From: Capillidium heterosporum
Lineage: Eukaryota; Entomophthoromycota; Entomophthoromycetes; Entomophthorales; Capillidiaceae
NCBI GenBank assembly: GCA_016630905.1
Contig: WBMQ01000002.1
Span: 868,001 to 932,000 of the forward strand
Direction of reading: 5' to 3'
Length of the DNA stretch: 64,000 nucleotides
Positions 13,207 through 24,844 of the stretch are shown one piece after another. The position numbers were made by a program, and so were the translations under genes. Under the pieces are notes generated by a model. It made no database searches. It saw only the letters and a program-made list of their open reading frames with translations, and had not been told where the DNA came from. Positions within the stretch are counted from its first letter, which is position 1, and each line of letters begins with the position of its first letter.

Positions 13207-13501
13207 GAGGTAGGTAGTTCAACAACAATTTCCAGATGGTAGGTCGAAAGCCTAAGGTATTGGGAATCCCTTTAGAACTTAATTGGTACAATTCGTCCAT
13301 GTCTACGTAGTAGTTTTGGTCGTCCACTTTGGGTTGAGGACTGGACTGGTCAGTATCGTCTTGGTTGAAAGTTAAGGGCTGGGTAGGATACCCGGAAGGT
13401 GGGTAATAAATTAGCTTTGCGAATAACTTTTTCCTAGAAAAAGCATATCGTTAGTATCCTCAGTGCAGAAAGATTGCTTACCTCTGTTCATAAGTCGTCA
13501 T

Positions 13502-15784
13502 GTTGGGGAGATATATTATTGGAATTTAGGGTTGAGGCTATAGTATTAAGGTGTATGTACTTTAGTTTGATTTATTATTGCTGGTTAATTTAATGTATTA
13601 TGCTATATAAATGTATCTACAACAGATGCTATATCGATATTCAACAACAAAGTCTGCTATACGAACGATGCTTCTAAAGTGAAAGGTAGTTAGCTACGTT
13701 CCTATACAGACCAAATAAATCACCCACCCCCACTTTTAAAATTAGAGAAATTTGAACTTTCAATTTAACTTTAAATCCTGGTTCAAAATTTAGCAAAAGC
13801 CTCAACAAATTACCTGAAAATAAGGGTGATGCGAATAAACTGCAAAAGAAAATTTTCTGGAATGCAAGCTTCTTATATAACCCAAAGGTTGTAATACGAA
13901 GCTTGGTATTCTTAGCAATACTTGCCATTTCCATTGTTGAATTTTCTTTTCAGTTACCACTTCTTCCAATTCAATTTACTTTTGAATTTTGTGCTGGAGT
14001 TTGTGGTAAAGGAATTTGAAAGGATATTGGCTGCAAAGCTGGCTTTTAACTGCCATTTTGAAAGTAGTAGGCACCTACTATCCTATTCTATGGATGAAAT
14101 TTCCCGACCTGGAAATTTAAACAGATAACTTTGGGATCGTAGTGGGAGTTATAGGGGAATTCTTATACCTACTTCCCTATGCTAATCCAGACTTATCTAA
14201 ACAAGAAAAGCTTTGCTTCTGTTTACCTTGGAGCTGCATCTTGCTAATTTCGGATTATGCAGCTTGATGGATAAATGGCCGTAAACTTGAAGGTGACTAC
14301 TATTTATAACTTCTTTAGTGATGCACCACCAAAATTTTGGAAATGAAATTTAATATTTAGCCAGCCAATAACTTCACCTAGCCTGCCTCAAGTTTTGGTG
14401 GTTCGGGTCAAATATTAGGTAATTGGAAAAGGCGATGGCCCACTTCACCGCAAAGTAGAGACAGGGAATTGGAAAGCGGTTGGAAGGTAGTTTTTGGTAA
14501 GCCTAGCTGACTAGATGAGTTAGTTTCAACTCCTGATTGATGAAAGCTACTTGACTCGGTTTAAAAAGTATGAGTCCTGCCTTGAGCTCAATGTCAAGGG
14601 CTTGCCTAGAATTTATAAATCGACCAGTGTAGAAAATTTGACACCAGTTCATAAGGATCCAATCTTAGTTGGAACAAAGGCCTACAGTTAGTTTTCATCT
14701 GTAACTTTACAGGTATGCGATGTTCTATAAAGTGCCTCAAAGTTTGGCACATTTTGAATAACTAAAATGCAGCCTTTATAGTTTCAACTATGGCACACTA
14801 TGTCAAATTTTCAAGTTTCACTATGGCTAGCCCATGTTTTAAGAGTTTTAAGTCGCGTATGTATACTTGGTGTAGTGGGCTTGGTGCCAGTGTTGACCTA
14901 GCCCCTCCATCTGCATCGAGGTGACTTTCATTAGTATGCTGTAGTACCTAACACTGATTAATTGATGTGAGATATAAGCTGTTGCAGACAACAGAGGCTT
15001 TGTAGGATTGCTAAAAATATATGTTAGAATATGCTTTTTAAAATATAAATCATCAAGTGCATTATTAGGCATAATATATTTTATTGTAGTAGTCAAAAGT
15101 CACCTTAACTGGATAAGTTTAGTATACTAGAAAAACTAGTACATTCAGTCGAGTACGTCCATTGAGCTAACTCTTCTGAAAACTAAGCATCAAGATGGCG
15201 GTAGTAGCATTATAGCTGAGTAAAATGAAAGCTTTTACCTATAATGGCAGCCTAATCCAGATTCTAACAAGCATCTCAATAAATTTCACTAATATTTATA
15301 CAGTTGATTTACAAAGCTAAAAATATTTATAGCTGATAAAACTATCAATCCAACAACTTATACAGTGGGGTATAGTTAGGGATTGGATATAGTGCTATTA
15401 CCGATTTAATGACAAGGTAAATAAGGCTAAAAAGTACGCAACAAATTACCGGCATTTACACATATCACCTGACGTCAGCTTGGTGTAGCTGGGTTGATAA
15501 TCAAATAGATGTAAATACCAGAGTCAAAATGATGCTGAAGTAAAATAAAGCTATCAAAAGGAAGCTATGAAAGTAATTAGATTGTACTAGCGACTTGCTA
15601 CTTTTAGTTGAAATGAGTAGTAGTAGCTTGATGACATTCGTATTTATTAAAAATGTACATCTCATAATATATATGCTTAAAGCGTATTAGACATTTAATA
15701 AAAATAAAATAAAAACAATATGTATACTATTACGCCATTCCGTCACTCCAACTCTATTCCTTATCTTAAAGAGTCAAAGGTATA
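13502..15784. other. 2.3-kb spacer between the TBC copies
   Basis: The first ~140 bp (to about 13640) resemble the sequence upstream of copy 2 (17942-18085), for example GGTTAA...TATGCTATAT...GTATCTACAA, so the duplication included the promoter. The rest holds no supported gene; short frames at 13674-13934, 13922-14128 and 14848-15096 have no recognisable features. Confidence 0.55.
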
Positions 15785-17941
15785 CTAATATCCATGATTC
15801 AACCTATGGGTATCCTGCAAGAAGGTCTTGGTAGCGTCCAACGACTCGAACAATCTATGTCGAAATGACAGGCTGTTGGCCTCGATCGAACTATTCGGCT
15901 TGGTGGGTGGTGATGGAAAGTCACCATCTAAGTTCAAGTCCAAGTCAGTAGGCTTGAACCTTGCCACGTCAATTCGATTTGGAGCTTTAGCTTGGGTCGT
16001 GCTGGTACTGACATTGAGTTTGGGCTTCGTAGAGGTGAACAGCAGATTAAACTTGAAACTGTAGCTATTTTTCCTAGGTTTGGTAGCTTCAGGGGTGCTG
16101 TCACGGTCGCTGTTGTTAACCATGTTATTGATGGTATCGGGAACTGAAGGATGGAATGTAGGCATGAAATGCTCAAAGTCCAACGTAGTATCTGGTCTAA
16201 AATTTAAAAAACTCATAAGAACAAAATGTTGGTTAAAATATGACTTACGGTAACGACTCTAACTTGTAAGCCAAATCGACGACATTATTCACTCCAATAG
16301 ATTTGGGAAAGTTTAGTAGAAGCTGCAAGTTCTCCGAAAAATTGCCTTTCAGTAGTCTATCACGAAGTAGGCACAGCATAGCTACTGCAACCATAGTCAT
16401 AGTGTTGATGGGTGAAGGGACATTAGGCCCCAAGTTGGAGCTAGGGATGCCGTTCTCCGATGAATTGTACAGAGGTAAATTAGAGAACAGCCGATCCCAC
16501 AGGCAAATCGTGTTGGGGAGATCGAACTCATGGCTGCCTAGAACGGAAATCCATCTGAAGGCGTAGGAGGTGGGGTCTAAACCTTTAGCTAATAGATCTT
16601 GGTGAAGATCGGGAGCCACTTGATTCAGCTTTTGCATAAGCTTGTTCAAGGTGGCTTGGACGCCGACGTTGGGATCACTATCCAACTGTTGGACATACTG
16701 ATCACGAACTGAGGACATCACCGCTGTAAACAAGAAGAAGGCGTCGGCCTCGCAGTGGTTACGACCATCCAAAGGATCGTCCAACTTGTCATTAGCAAGG
16801 ACGTAGTAGATAGGACCTAGCAAGTCGTTCATGCCTTGGACGTAGCCTACTCCTGGATTCAACTTGGCATAGATGAAAAGGATGCGTTCCATAGCCTCAA
16901 AATGCGTCTCTTCAATTTCAGTTTCGACTTCAGTTTCATCACCACTCACATTTGTGTCCCTAATGTCATTTGGATGGGCTTCTAAATTGAGCTTTAGGTT
17001 CAAAATTCCTGGAGGTGAGGAGTCGGTAGGCCAATTAGATACTTTGCTAAAAGAATCAATGGGTAGGTTTACTTCGTCAATTGGTGTGACAGGAGACACG
17101 TTGGTGGAACCGGTACCTTGGATGTAAGTAACTTCCGAGACTGAACTGCGGTTGCTCTTGTTGACATTGATGCCGCCCTCCAATTTGCTGGTGAGACCTA
17201 AATGGGATTGAAATCGGTTGATTGCCTCTAGCCTGTTGGTCAGAAGCTTGGGACTCAGCTGGTTGAAGATAGCTCTACGGTCGTCAACGCTCACGCCAGC
17301 GAATGGTAGTAAGCAGCTGTTCTCCACGTCCAGTTGTTCGACACTATCCAAAAAACAATTGTGGATGGAGATAGGCGGACTTGGAGGAAAATTGGCCACC
17401 TTAGTTTGGAAGAAGCTGTGGTCGCTTAATGTCCGCCGTACATCGATGTCTATTTGTTCCAGAAGGTGGCAGTCGAATGTATTAGTCTTATCTTTGCACG
17501 CGTCATTGTCGATGATAGTGGTTGGATTGTCTTGCTTCTCGATGTCTGATAGTGGAAATTTCAAGTCTAAGTTGGAGCATATGTCTGTTACGAACTGGTA
17601 GTATAATTTACGTTTGGCTTTGAGTTGGCTCAACCACAGCCTTTTGTCGGAAGGTAAATAATTCAACAAAAGCTTCCATATGATGGGTCGAAAACCTGGA
17701 GTATCAGAGATTCCTTTAGAACTTAGTTGATATAACTCATCCATGTCTACATAATAGTCTTGGTCGTCCACTTTGGGTTGAGGGTTGGCTAGGTTGATGG
17801 AGTCTTTGGTGAAAGTTGGTGGGGCTGGGTACCCAGAAGGTGGGTAGTAAATTAAGTTTGCGAATAACTTTTGTCTAGGAAATCATATCGTTAGTATCCT
17901 CAACACAGAAAGATTACCTACCTCTGCTTATAAGTCGTCAT
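15785..17941 (-). CDS. TBC1D13-like Rab GTPase-activating protein, copy 2 (intact)
   Basis: Three exons (17922-17941, 16249-17874, 15785-16196) splice in phase to 685 aa, longer than animal TBC1D13 (about 400 aa) because of a Ser/Asn-rich insert between the two catalytic halves and a C-terminal tail. Seen: the N-terminal block LSSKGISDTPGFRPIIWKLL (TBC entry helix, G-(I/L)-R..WK), the arginine finger IDIDVRR at about residue 150, then the spacer with GTGSTNVSPVTP, LFIYAKLNPGVGYVQGM with the glutamine finger at about 350, HCEADAFFLFTAVM, AFRWISVLGSHEF and INTMTMVAVAMLCLL. Both fingers needed for GTP hydrolysis on Rab proteins are present. The tail after intron 2 is polar and low in complexity. 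Intron 1 sits at the same place as in copy 1. Probably the functional member of the pair. Confidence 0.9.
16666..16905 (-). repeat. 240-bp block identical to TBC copy 1 (12228-12467)
   Basis: Partner of the conversion tract in copy 1; it covers the YVQGM catalytic core. Confidence 0.9.
17532..17650 (-). repeat. 119-bp block matching TBC copy 1 (13088-13206)
   Basis: Partner of the second near-identical block; one C/T difference seen. Confidence 0.8.
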
Positions 17942-19046
17942 TTTAGGATGTATTTACACTGTTGGAATCAGAATTGAAGGTCCCAGTATTAGGGTAAATG
18001 TATGTCGATTAGCTCTATTCAATTTATTATCGCCGGTTAAGCTCAATGTGCTATGCTATATGAAAGGTATCTACAAGGATGCGATGTGAAAATTTTCATA
18101 AATGGATTTTGGTATGCAGTTTGATGGTATCCAAAATGAAAAGCAGTTAGTTTTGTCTACTACTCCAGACTATGGATTTGCAAATCAATATAGCAAAATT
18201 GCTTTATAAGAACAAAACTCTAAAATTTAGCCAATAAACCAAATTGGTTTGTGGCAAAAAGTGTATCAAGAATTTTGACATTAGAGTGAAACAAATTTAC
18301 ACTCAGACCACCATCGTCTCAAGCTCAATAGCTCAACTGAATGGAATCTGTTTTTGAGCTTGAATAGCCTGAACGGTAGATGCTTCATCAGGCTTATAAT
18401 ATGCAAAATACAGGTATATATGGTATAGTGTTATGGGTACTATAAATATTTATCCAAAACTTCAAACTCTTTGGATCGTAGTATAGGCTATTTCAAACAA
18501 TACGCAAACTGAAATTTATCAATTTTTCTCTGGGAATAGCGCTGAAATTCATTTAAATCCAATATTTTTTTCATTTGCTGCATTTAATTTGTTAATAACC
18601 TTTTATTGCTAATACACAAGGGGCGGTTTCTCGTTTAGTACCTTAAAGAACTCCAATATTCATACAGCTTCCATTTATTCGGTAGCGCTAAAGGCATGCA
18701 GATACATCCCTATTCCAAACTAAACGGTTTGTATTAGCGAAGCTAAACTTTGAAATTAGATATTTAATTTGCAATGTGATAAATAACACTTTAACACTTT
18801 AGAACTATATCTGTAAATTTGAATACGTATCTCAAAGCTAAAGTATCAAATATTCGTATTTTAAAGCTTTAGATTGGGCCTCCAATATGAACATATATCA
18901 TAGGTACAGTCATATTGAAAGTCGAGTTCAAGGTGCTTATTTGAACTTATGTAATAGACAGCTGTTCCCAGAAAGATGGGGTTAAAATAGTAATATAAAA
19001 CAAAGTAGAAATTTTGTAAAGCTAAAGGTATTTATTACCAATTCAG
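17942..19046. other. Intergenic, TBC copy 2 upstream region
   Basis: The first ~145 bp are duplicated upstream of TBC copy 1. The remainder is AT-rich with no supported gene. Confidence 0.5.
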
Positions 19047-20468
19047 CTACTTAATCCAATAGCTTATAGAACAGGATGCAGTGAGAGATTTGACATAATG
19101 CCATGTACCGATCTATAGACGACGTTAGTAAGGTTGAAAGATATTTAAAGGGTTACGGGTATAAACAGCATGTCACCTGGGCCTAACAGACAGTATGAGA
19201 TACTATCCCTAGCACATTTGAACTTGGGGAATGTGTCCAAATCGATACCTAGAATTTTATCGGGTGTATGTAAATTCAAATCCACATCCAAGCTTAGATT
19301 GTTGTTAAGGATGGAGCCCTCCATCAGATATAGATACTCAACGTTGACATCACAATCAATCAATACGACGACCTTGTAGCCAAATACCTGTACCAGCAAG
19401 TTATTGTAGCTGTCGTAATGGAAAGGGGTGATTGTGTTTGCGGGACCTAACCAAAAGTTTCGCTGAATTTCAAAGGTGTCTGTACCTTCATCATCTTCTA
19501 AGGTGTCGGAGTTGGTGGATAGTATGGAACAGTAGTCGGGGGTTGGGCAATCTAAATTTAAGGCTGGTATCTGATTGAAGATATCGTACTGGGCCAAGTA
19601 TCCAATTCCATCGCTGTTGGCGTTAGTATTAGAAAGGTAATTGGTAAAGAATTCATCGACCTTGACGAACTTTTGGGTCCAATTCGCATGTAGATAGGAT
19701 TTACCAACTTCGATAGGGACGATACGATTAGGATTTAGTTTCTTTAACAGATTGCTGCTATTACTCCAGCCATTAACTGCGTTCAAAGCCTGGCCAAAAA
19801 TCCAAACAATTTTTTAATAGCAGAGGCTTTCGGTTGTCTTTATCGTTGAACTTTGAAAATTGGGCAAAGGTTGGTTGATATAAAACTTCAATCTCCCTAA
19901 TCTCACTCAATCTATACCTATCTAAATCCACCTCGAATTTAAACTCTAGTTGGGAATAATTGTATGAATGCAAGCCTTCTATCTTCTCCAATATAAATTC
20001 TACAAACTTGAAAGTTAAACTTCGATGCTTGGGGTCGGTTACTCCAGTGATTATTATACTCTTATCCAACTGGTTCAAGCCTAAAATTAAACTATCCAAT
20101 GTATCCAATTTAATTATGGTTGCTGTATACAGTAAAGAAAAACTGGAAAAGAGGTTTAAGGTCGCTAAAGTTACCTCACTAAACTTTATCAAATTGATTT
20201 TGTCGTTGATTAAACTTAACAATTCTTCTATGTAGTTCAAGCTGGCTTGGTCGAATGTTCCATCCTTTATGGTGGGTTCGATTTTCTTCAAAAGGTAAAG
20301 CATCCCATTACTCTCTATTTATAAAAAAAATAAATGTATAAATTAATTAAATATAAGGTTACCTGTCATATCGAGATATTTTATCAAAGCATTTATACTT
20401 CGTTTTGGACTTATAAACGTTAAGTAATAGATCTGTTCTACTAAATTACTTATTTCTTTGACTAGCAT
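19047..20468 (-). CDS. JmjC-domain oxygenase, JMJD5/KDM8-like, with a one-base frame break
   Basis: Exons 20363-20468, 19157-20314 and 19047-19112. The N-terminal half is helical; the C-terminal half is a cupin JmjC domain: DFWPA near the entry, RIVPIEVGKSYLHANWTQK, DIFNQIP..LDCPTPDYCSI, FWLGPANTITPFHYDSYNNLL with the iron-binding HxD, FGYKVVVLIDC, PGDMLFIP, and, after the last intron, GTWHYVKSLTASCSISYW with the distal iron His. This order matches JMJD5/KDM8 2-oxoglutarate oxygenases (arginyl hydroxylase activity in animals). Total length is one base more than a multiple of three; the frame slips at CC 19789-19790 (coding DFWPA followed by G where the next frame gives LNAVNG). With that base ignored the protein is 442 aa. 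There is no GT donor to explain the slip as an intron. Confidence 0.82.
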
Positions 20469-21527
20469 TCTGTTCAAACTCTAAAATAGAAAGTTTGAAT
20501 TAGTAATTTTAAGTTTAAAAGGATTTGAGATTCCCAAACCAATCCATTTTAATAAAAGACAATGGTTTCTTGGAAGACAGCAACCTTAATGGATTGATTA
20601 AATCAGTATATGCCAAAAGTATACAAGACATAGAGATCTACTTAAAGTGATTATATCTTTTGAAAGTATTATCTATACTCTAATACATTTTAGGGCTATA
20701 TTTCCAAAGTTTAAACTTAGGACAGATATATCGTCGAAATTGGAACTGGTAGTATAGCTGAGATGTACTTTTAGACTATACATTAAAGACAAAGATACTT
20801 AATCTATACAGTTAAAAGGTATTTTGTAATGTTATAAGCCTTGGTAGTTTGCTATTCAAATGCAACATATACCATAGTAAGAGATTAATATTTTAACTTT
20901 ATAGCATTTGTAGAGGATCTTTAGTATTGGCACACATTCGCTTGCCAAATATCTAAAAATATGCTACATTCTTTAGATTGATGAAGTGATGGTATATTAA
21001 AAAATAGTATTCCAATTACATAGTAACATGTAAGTAAAATTAAATTGATACTTTGGAAATATTGAAGCCCGCTTTGCCTATTAACGTATACAAATAAAGG
21101 GAGAAGTTTAAAATAATATAGATAAGCAAGCCATAAAGCTATATTTATATAGAATATTAGCAGCCAATGTGCTTTTCATATTTCCATCAATAAAATAATT
21201 TACTATGCTTACAGTACACGTCTATAGCCTACAAGTTCATAGATGCACTACAAGTTGTGTTTATTAGTATTACTAAATTGACTAAAACATATCGAAGCTG
21301 CAAATACCCCCTTTCCCGATCATCTTATAAATAAATACACAGTTATTGTGGATATCTGTTATTTAAAAGCCTATACTTCATAAAATAAATGGCAAAATCT
21401 TCAAAAGACTGTAAATAAAGCATAAAAACTAACTTGATATTATTTCTTAAAGTCTAAATTGTACCCCTCGATCAAATAGGTAGTCATAGGTTGATTAAAT
21501 AAGGGGTTAAAATACAGACAAGTACGA
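20469..21527. other. Intergenic, no gene seen
   Basis: AT-rich spacer upstream of the JmjC gene and downstream of SNX3. No supported coding or RNA feature. Confidence 0.5.
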
Positions 21528-22118
21528 TTAGTAGCCAAAGCTATCCTTGGAGAAGTTGGGGTCTTGGACAAAGGCAGAGAGGATCTTACTACCGGTCTGC
21601 AGTAGGGGATGACCGGCAACACTAAAAAATGTATTAGTCAAATATACTAAAAGTTAGGTTACATGGTTATGAAGCGCTCTAGGCCAGCTCTACGCGCCTC
21701 GATAACTTCGTCGTCGAAGCGGTTGGTAAATACTTTACCGGGTAAGGGAGGGATGTTGACGCGTGTTGATTCACGTTCCAAGTAGTCGCGGAACCACTCA
21801 AAGTCGCTGTATCTTCGTCGAACTGAACTTGATTTAAGTTTGAAGGCGGGGATGTTGGTCTTTTATAAATAGGTTAGAAGTTTTCAGACAGAAAGTTTAC
21901 CTTGCAGTAGATTTCGTAATCGGTATACATCTTACGTCCGAAACCTAGATTTATATATTTTTGAATAGAATGTAGCTATATAAGTTACCATGGGTGATTG
22001 GGTTGCGTACTTCAATTTCCAAAAAGTTTTCGGGCTCACCGTAGCGTTCATCTAAGGTCTGCTCCTTCATAGCCAACCTGCTGTTCTCCCCAAAGCCGCG
22101 AGCACCGAGTCTTTCCAT
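21528..22118 (-). CDS. SNX3: Sorting nexin 3 (Grd19), PX-domain retromer cargo adaptor
   Basis: Four exons (21989-22118, 21901-21944, 21663-21859, 21528-21621) splice in phase to 154 aa, close to SNX3 size (162 aa in human and yeast). Almost the whole protein is one PX domain: [58 protein letters not shown] (PI3P-binding RRYSDF), VNIPPLPGK and [18 protein letters not shown], ending [23 protein letters not shown]3 binds PI3P on early endosomes and works with retromer to recycle membrane proteins to the Golgi. The first ATG at 22118 gives a short N-terminal tail, as in the family. Introns are 40-44 bp. No frame defects were found. Confidence 0.95.
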
Positions 22119-22783
22119 CTTTTTCAAAGTTGACAGTTGAAGTGTTGGGAGTGAGTTTGAAAAGTTGGTTAAACTTAGTGTCGAAAGTTGGGATAGTTCC
22201 GTTGTAATTTAGACCGATTGGTTACAGACCAATTCTACTCTAGTTAGCTTGCCCAACCATTGGCTCGAAAGTGTTACCAGACTTCAAATTGGGTTTATTA
22301 CAAATGCAGCTTGAAGTTAATTTAGTATTTGTGATGGTGATTTGGAATGGTTAGGGTGGCTTTTATGTTGGTATATGAAGTATATACAGCGCTTTATGAG
22401 ATGAAATGTATGAAACGATAGGATATGTGGACTACTATTTATAGTAAATTGTGAAAGCAGTATATATATTGTTAATACACCTTTTTAATTAAATAATTTT
22501 AACATGTAATCTGAAATGTTTCCAATATCAAAATTTTATTCCATGTATCTATTACACCCATCTTATAATGTAAATTTAATTATATATGTACATAAAGATA
22601 AGCATATCTTATAAAGATGACCTATTATACTAAATGCATAGCTTACATGCAATTTAACTCTAAAATCATGTGGATAATCACTAACATGTATTATCATCTT
22701 TACAGAGTATGCTAAAATAAGAGAAAATATCGATACACACAACAATAACTTGGAGTAAACTTTATTCTTTACTAGCCACCTAT
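22119..22783. other. Intergenic, no gene seen
   Basis: Spacer between the SNX3 start and the RidA-A 3' end. A 60-codon minus frame at 22563-22745 is merely the frame-shifted run-on of RidA-A. Confidence 0.45.
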
Positions 22784-23384
22784 TTAGGGAGCAAGAGGCA
22801 ACGCATTCAATTTCAACGAGGACATCGAGAGGTAAACGAGCAACTTCAACGGCAGCACGGGCTGGTTTGTGCTCCCCAAAGTGCTATCAAAATTAACTCG
22901 AGAAAACTTTTAAAATAATACCTCAGCATACACCTTGTTCATAACTTGGAACGAGTTCATATCTTTGAGGAAGACATTGGTCTTGATAACTTTGTCAAGG
23001 CTAGAGCCGGCTTCGGTGAGGACGGCATTCAAGTTCTTCAAAACTTGGTGCTAGAAATAAAGTTAGTTTTCAATTGGAGTATAGAAGTACGGTTTGAGCT
23101 TCAACTCCATCAACGACTTTTCCAGTGGAAGGATCAACTGGAATCTGGCCCGATACAAATACTAAGCCGTTTGCTTTGATAGCCTGAGCTGGGAAAAGGG
23201 TTTAGTTATATGTAAAATTTAGAAGCTTACAGTAAGGCCCAATGGCTTTAGGAGCGTTGTCAGTCTGAACGATTTTAAGAGAGGATGACATTCTTACTGC
23301 GTTGAAAGTGATGGATCTTAGTTTAGATAGATAGATTCTGTTTAGTTGGAAAATAGAATTTAGAGCCCGTCCTTTAACTTGCAT
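22784..23384 (-). CDS. MMF1: RidA/Mmf1 family imine deaminase A, mitochondrial form, one-base break at the 3' end
   Basis: Exons 23231-23384, 23091-23188, 22922-23050, 22784-22883. Starting at 23384, the first ~33 residues ([20 protein letters not shown], then KLRS...) are basic and amphipathic, like a mitochondrial presequence, then [20 protein letters not shown] opens the RidA fold. Conserved: [88 protein letters not shown] (substrate-binding Arg), LVEIECVA. RidA proteins hydrolyse reactive enamine/imine intermediates such as 2-aminoacrylate. In the last exon an extra base in GG at 22797-22798 replaces the expected end VALAP with a run-on; sister gene B lacks it. A shorter cytosolic form could start at 23291. 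First of three tandem copies. Confidence 0.85.
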
Positions 23385-23821
23385 ACTGGAAAATAAACAA
23401 AAAGCTACCTCAAATACAATTTTTCTAAAGAGTTTCGAGGATCCACGTATTGGCTTTCTATTATCCAAAGTTGAGAAGTGTATGACGTGTGTAAATAACT
23501 TTTGCTGCATGCGTTTGAAGGAGTAGATTCAATTAGCTATTGTAAATGGGAATACTTCAAAGAGATCTACAAAATAGCTACATAGCTATGGAAAGTGGGC
23601 TCCAGAAAGCCTATATGGAAATAATTGACAATGTAGTGTTACTTTTGTAAAAACTATACTAAAAGCTACAAAATATAGTTCAAAAAATAGCTATATGAAT
23701 TAGGACTTCCTATACTTTTTATAGCTTAAAAGCTTGTTTCAATAGCAAAAGCTTATCAACTCGGAATGTAGTGCTGAGCTGATGATGTGAAAAGAACTAA
23801 TGCATCTATTAATACCTTCAA
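23385..23821. other. Intergenic between RidA-A and RidA-B
   Basis: 437 bp of AT-rich spacer. No gene seen. The minus frame of RidA-A stays open upstream to 23510, but its extra residues look like leader. Confidence 0.5.
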
Positions 23822-24342
23822 TTAGAATTTATTTGTAAAAGGAGCAAGAGCAACACATTCAATCTCAACAAGGGCATCGAGGGGTAGACGAGCAACTTCA
23901 AAGGCAGCACGAGCTGGTTTGTGGTCGCCAAAATGCTATTGAAGCATCAGTTTCAAATAACTTCAAAAACTTACTTCGGCGTATATCTTGTTCATCACTT
24001 GGAATGAGTTCATATCCTTTAGATAAACAGTAGTTTTGACAACGCTATCGAGGCTAGAACCGGCTTCAGTGAGGACAGCTTTCAGATTCTTCAAAGTTTG
24101 ATGCTAAACAAGATTTAGTTGTTAGATAAGACTATAAAGTACGGTTTGTGCTTCCATGCCATCAACAACTTTCCCAGTGGAAGGATCAGCTCCAACATTT
24201 CCAGGAAACGAATACAAATCCGTTTGCCTTGATAGCTTGAGCTGGAAATAGTCAGTGGATTTGTGAATGAGTTGAGGTTACCAAAAGGTCCGATGGCACT
24301 AGGAGCGTTGGAAGTATGAACAGCTTTGAGGTTGGAGGACAT
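23822..24342 (-). CDS. RidA/Mmf1 family protein B, cytosolic form, one-base break in exon 2
   Basis: Tandem paralogue of RidA-A with the same exon pattern: 24282-24342, 24143-24241, 23975-24103, 23822-23935; about 133 aa once one base is ignored. Unlike copy A it starts directly at [20 protein letters not shown], so no mitochondrial presequence; cytosolic location is inferred. Conserved: [60 protein letters not shown] and a proper stop after APFTNKF. Exon 2 is 99 nt against 98 in copy A: an extra base in GG at 24204-24205 breaks the frame at VFVS-GNVG. Reading straight through gives a TGA a few codons later. Role as for copy A: imine/enamine hydrolysis. Confidence 0.82.
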
Positions 24343-24844
24343 ATTTACTAGTTGGCTGTGAGTTTAAGTTTATAAAAGTATAATCAATTTAATCTGAGCT
24401 GAGCTTAAACATCATTTTGCTTACAGTTGGAAAACGTCAAATAGATTACCTTGAGTTAAAGTTCTAAGAGTTTTGGGTAGCCCACATATTATCTTTTTAT
24501 TAAAGTCGGGAAATATATGACGTATGAATAGTTTAATTGGGTACTTTTTAAGTGATGGTTCTAATAGCTATACAATATAGAATATCGCTTAAATAGACTA
24601 TATATAGAGAATGCAATGATGTAAGCTATATACATATTACTCTGGCTCAGAACGAGTAGTGGAAATTTAACTACACTGTTCGGAAAAACTATATATTTTT
24701 ACAATGTTAATAGTAGAAAATGCACATATTTTCTAAACAGAATTGTTATAGCCTCGTCACTCATGGATCAGAGTACTAAGAAACATAAAAGCATTTACAT
24801 AAGCAGTAGTAGCTACACTAAATTTTGTTTCTACTTTTACATAT
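24343..24844. other. Intergenic between RidA-B and RidA-C
   Basis: Roughly 500 bp of AT-rich spacer; no feature recognised. Confidence 0.5.

Larger units (their letters stand above)
11393..13501 (-). pseudogene. TBC1D13-like RabGAP, copy 1, frame-broken
   Basis: Tandem paralogue of the intact gene at 15785-17941, with the same three-exon structure: exon 1 13482-13501, exon 2 11809-13433, exon 3 11393-11759. The N-terminus MTTYEQRKKLFAKLIYYPPSG, the arginine finger region IDIDVRRTLSDHSFFQ and the glutamine finger YVQGMNDLLGP are all intact. The frame fails after NSENGIP at 12002, where copy 1 has GGGG (12005-12008, plus strand) and copy 2 has GGG. Downstream the protein resumes in another frame (SPINTMTMVGVAMLCLLRD through LAYKL), then an extra G at about 11823 misframes the last exon, which itself stays open and conserved (SLDATRTFLRNTHKLNHGY). 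Either a recent pseudogene that would make a roughly 465-residue truncated protein, or consensus errors. Rab GTPase-activating activity is family knowledge. Confidence 0.8.

Noticed and set aside
13674..13934. 86-codon minus frame between the TBC copies
   Set aside because: No family resemblance, no duplicate near copy 2, and no coding-like composition.
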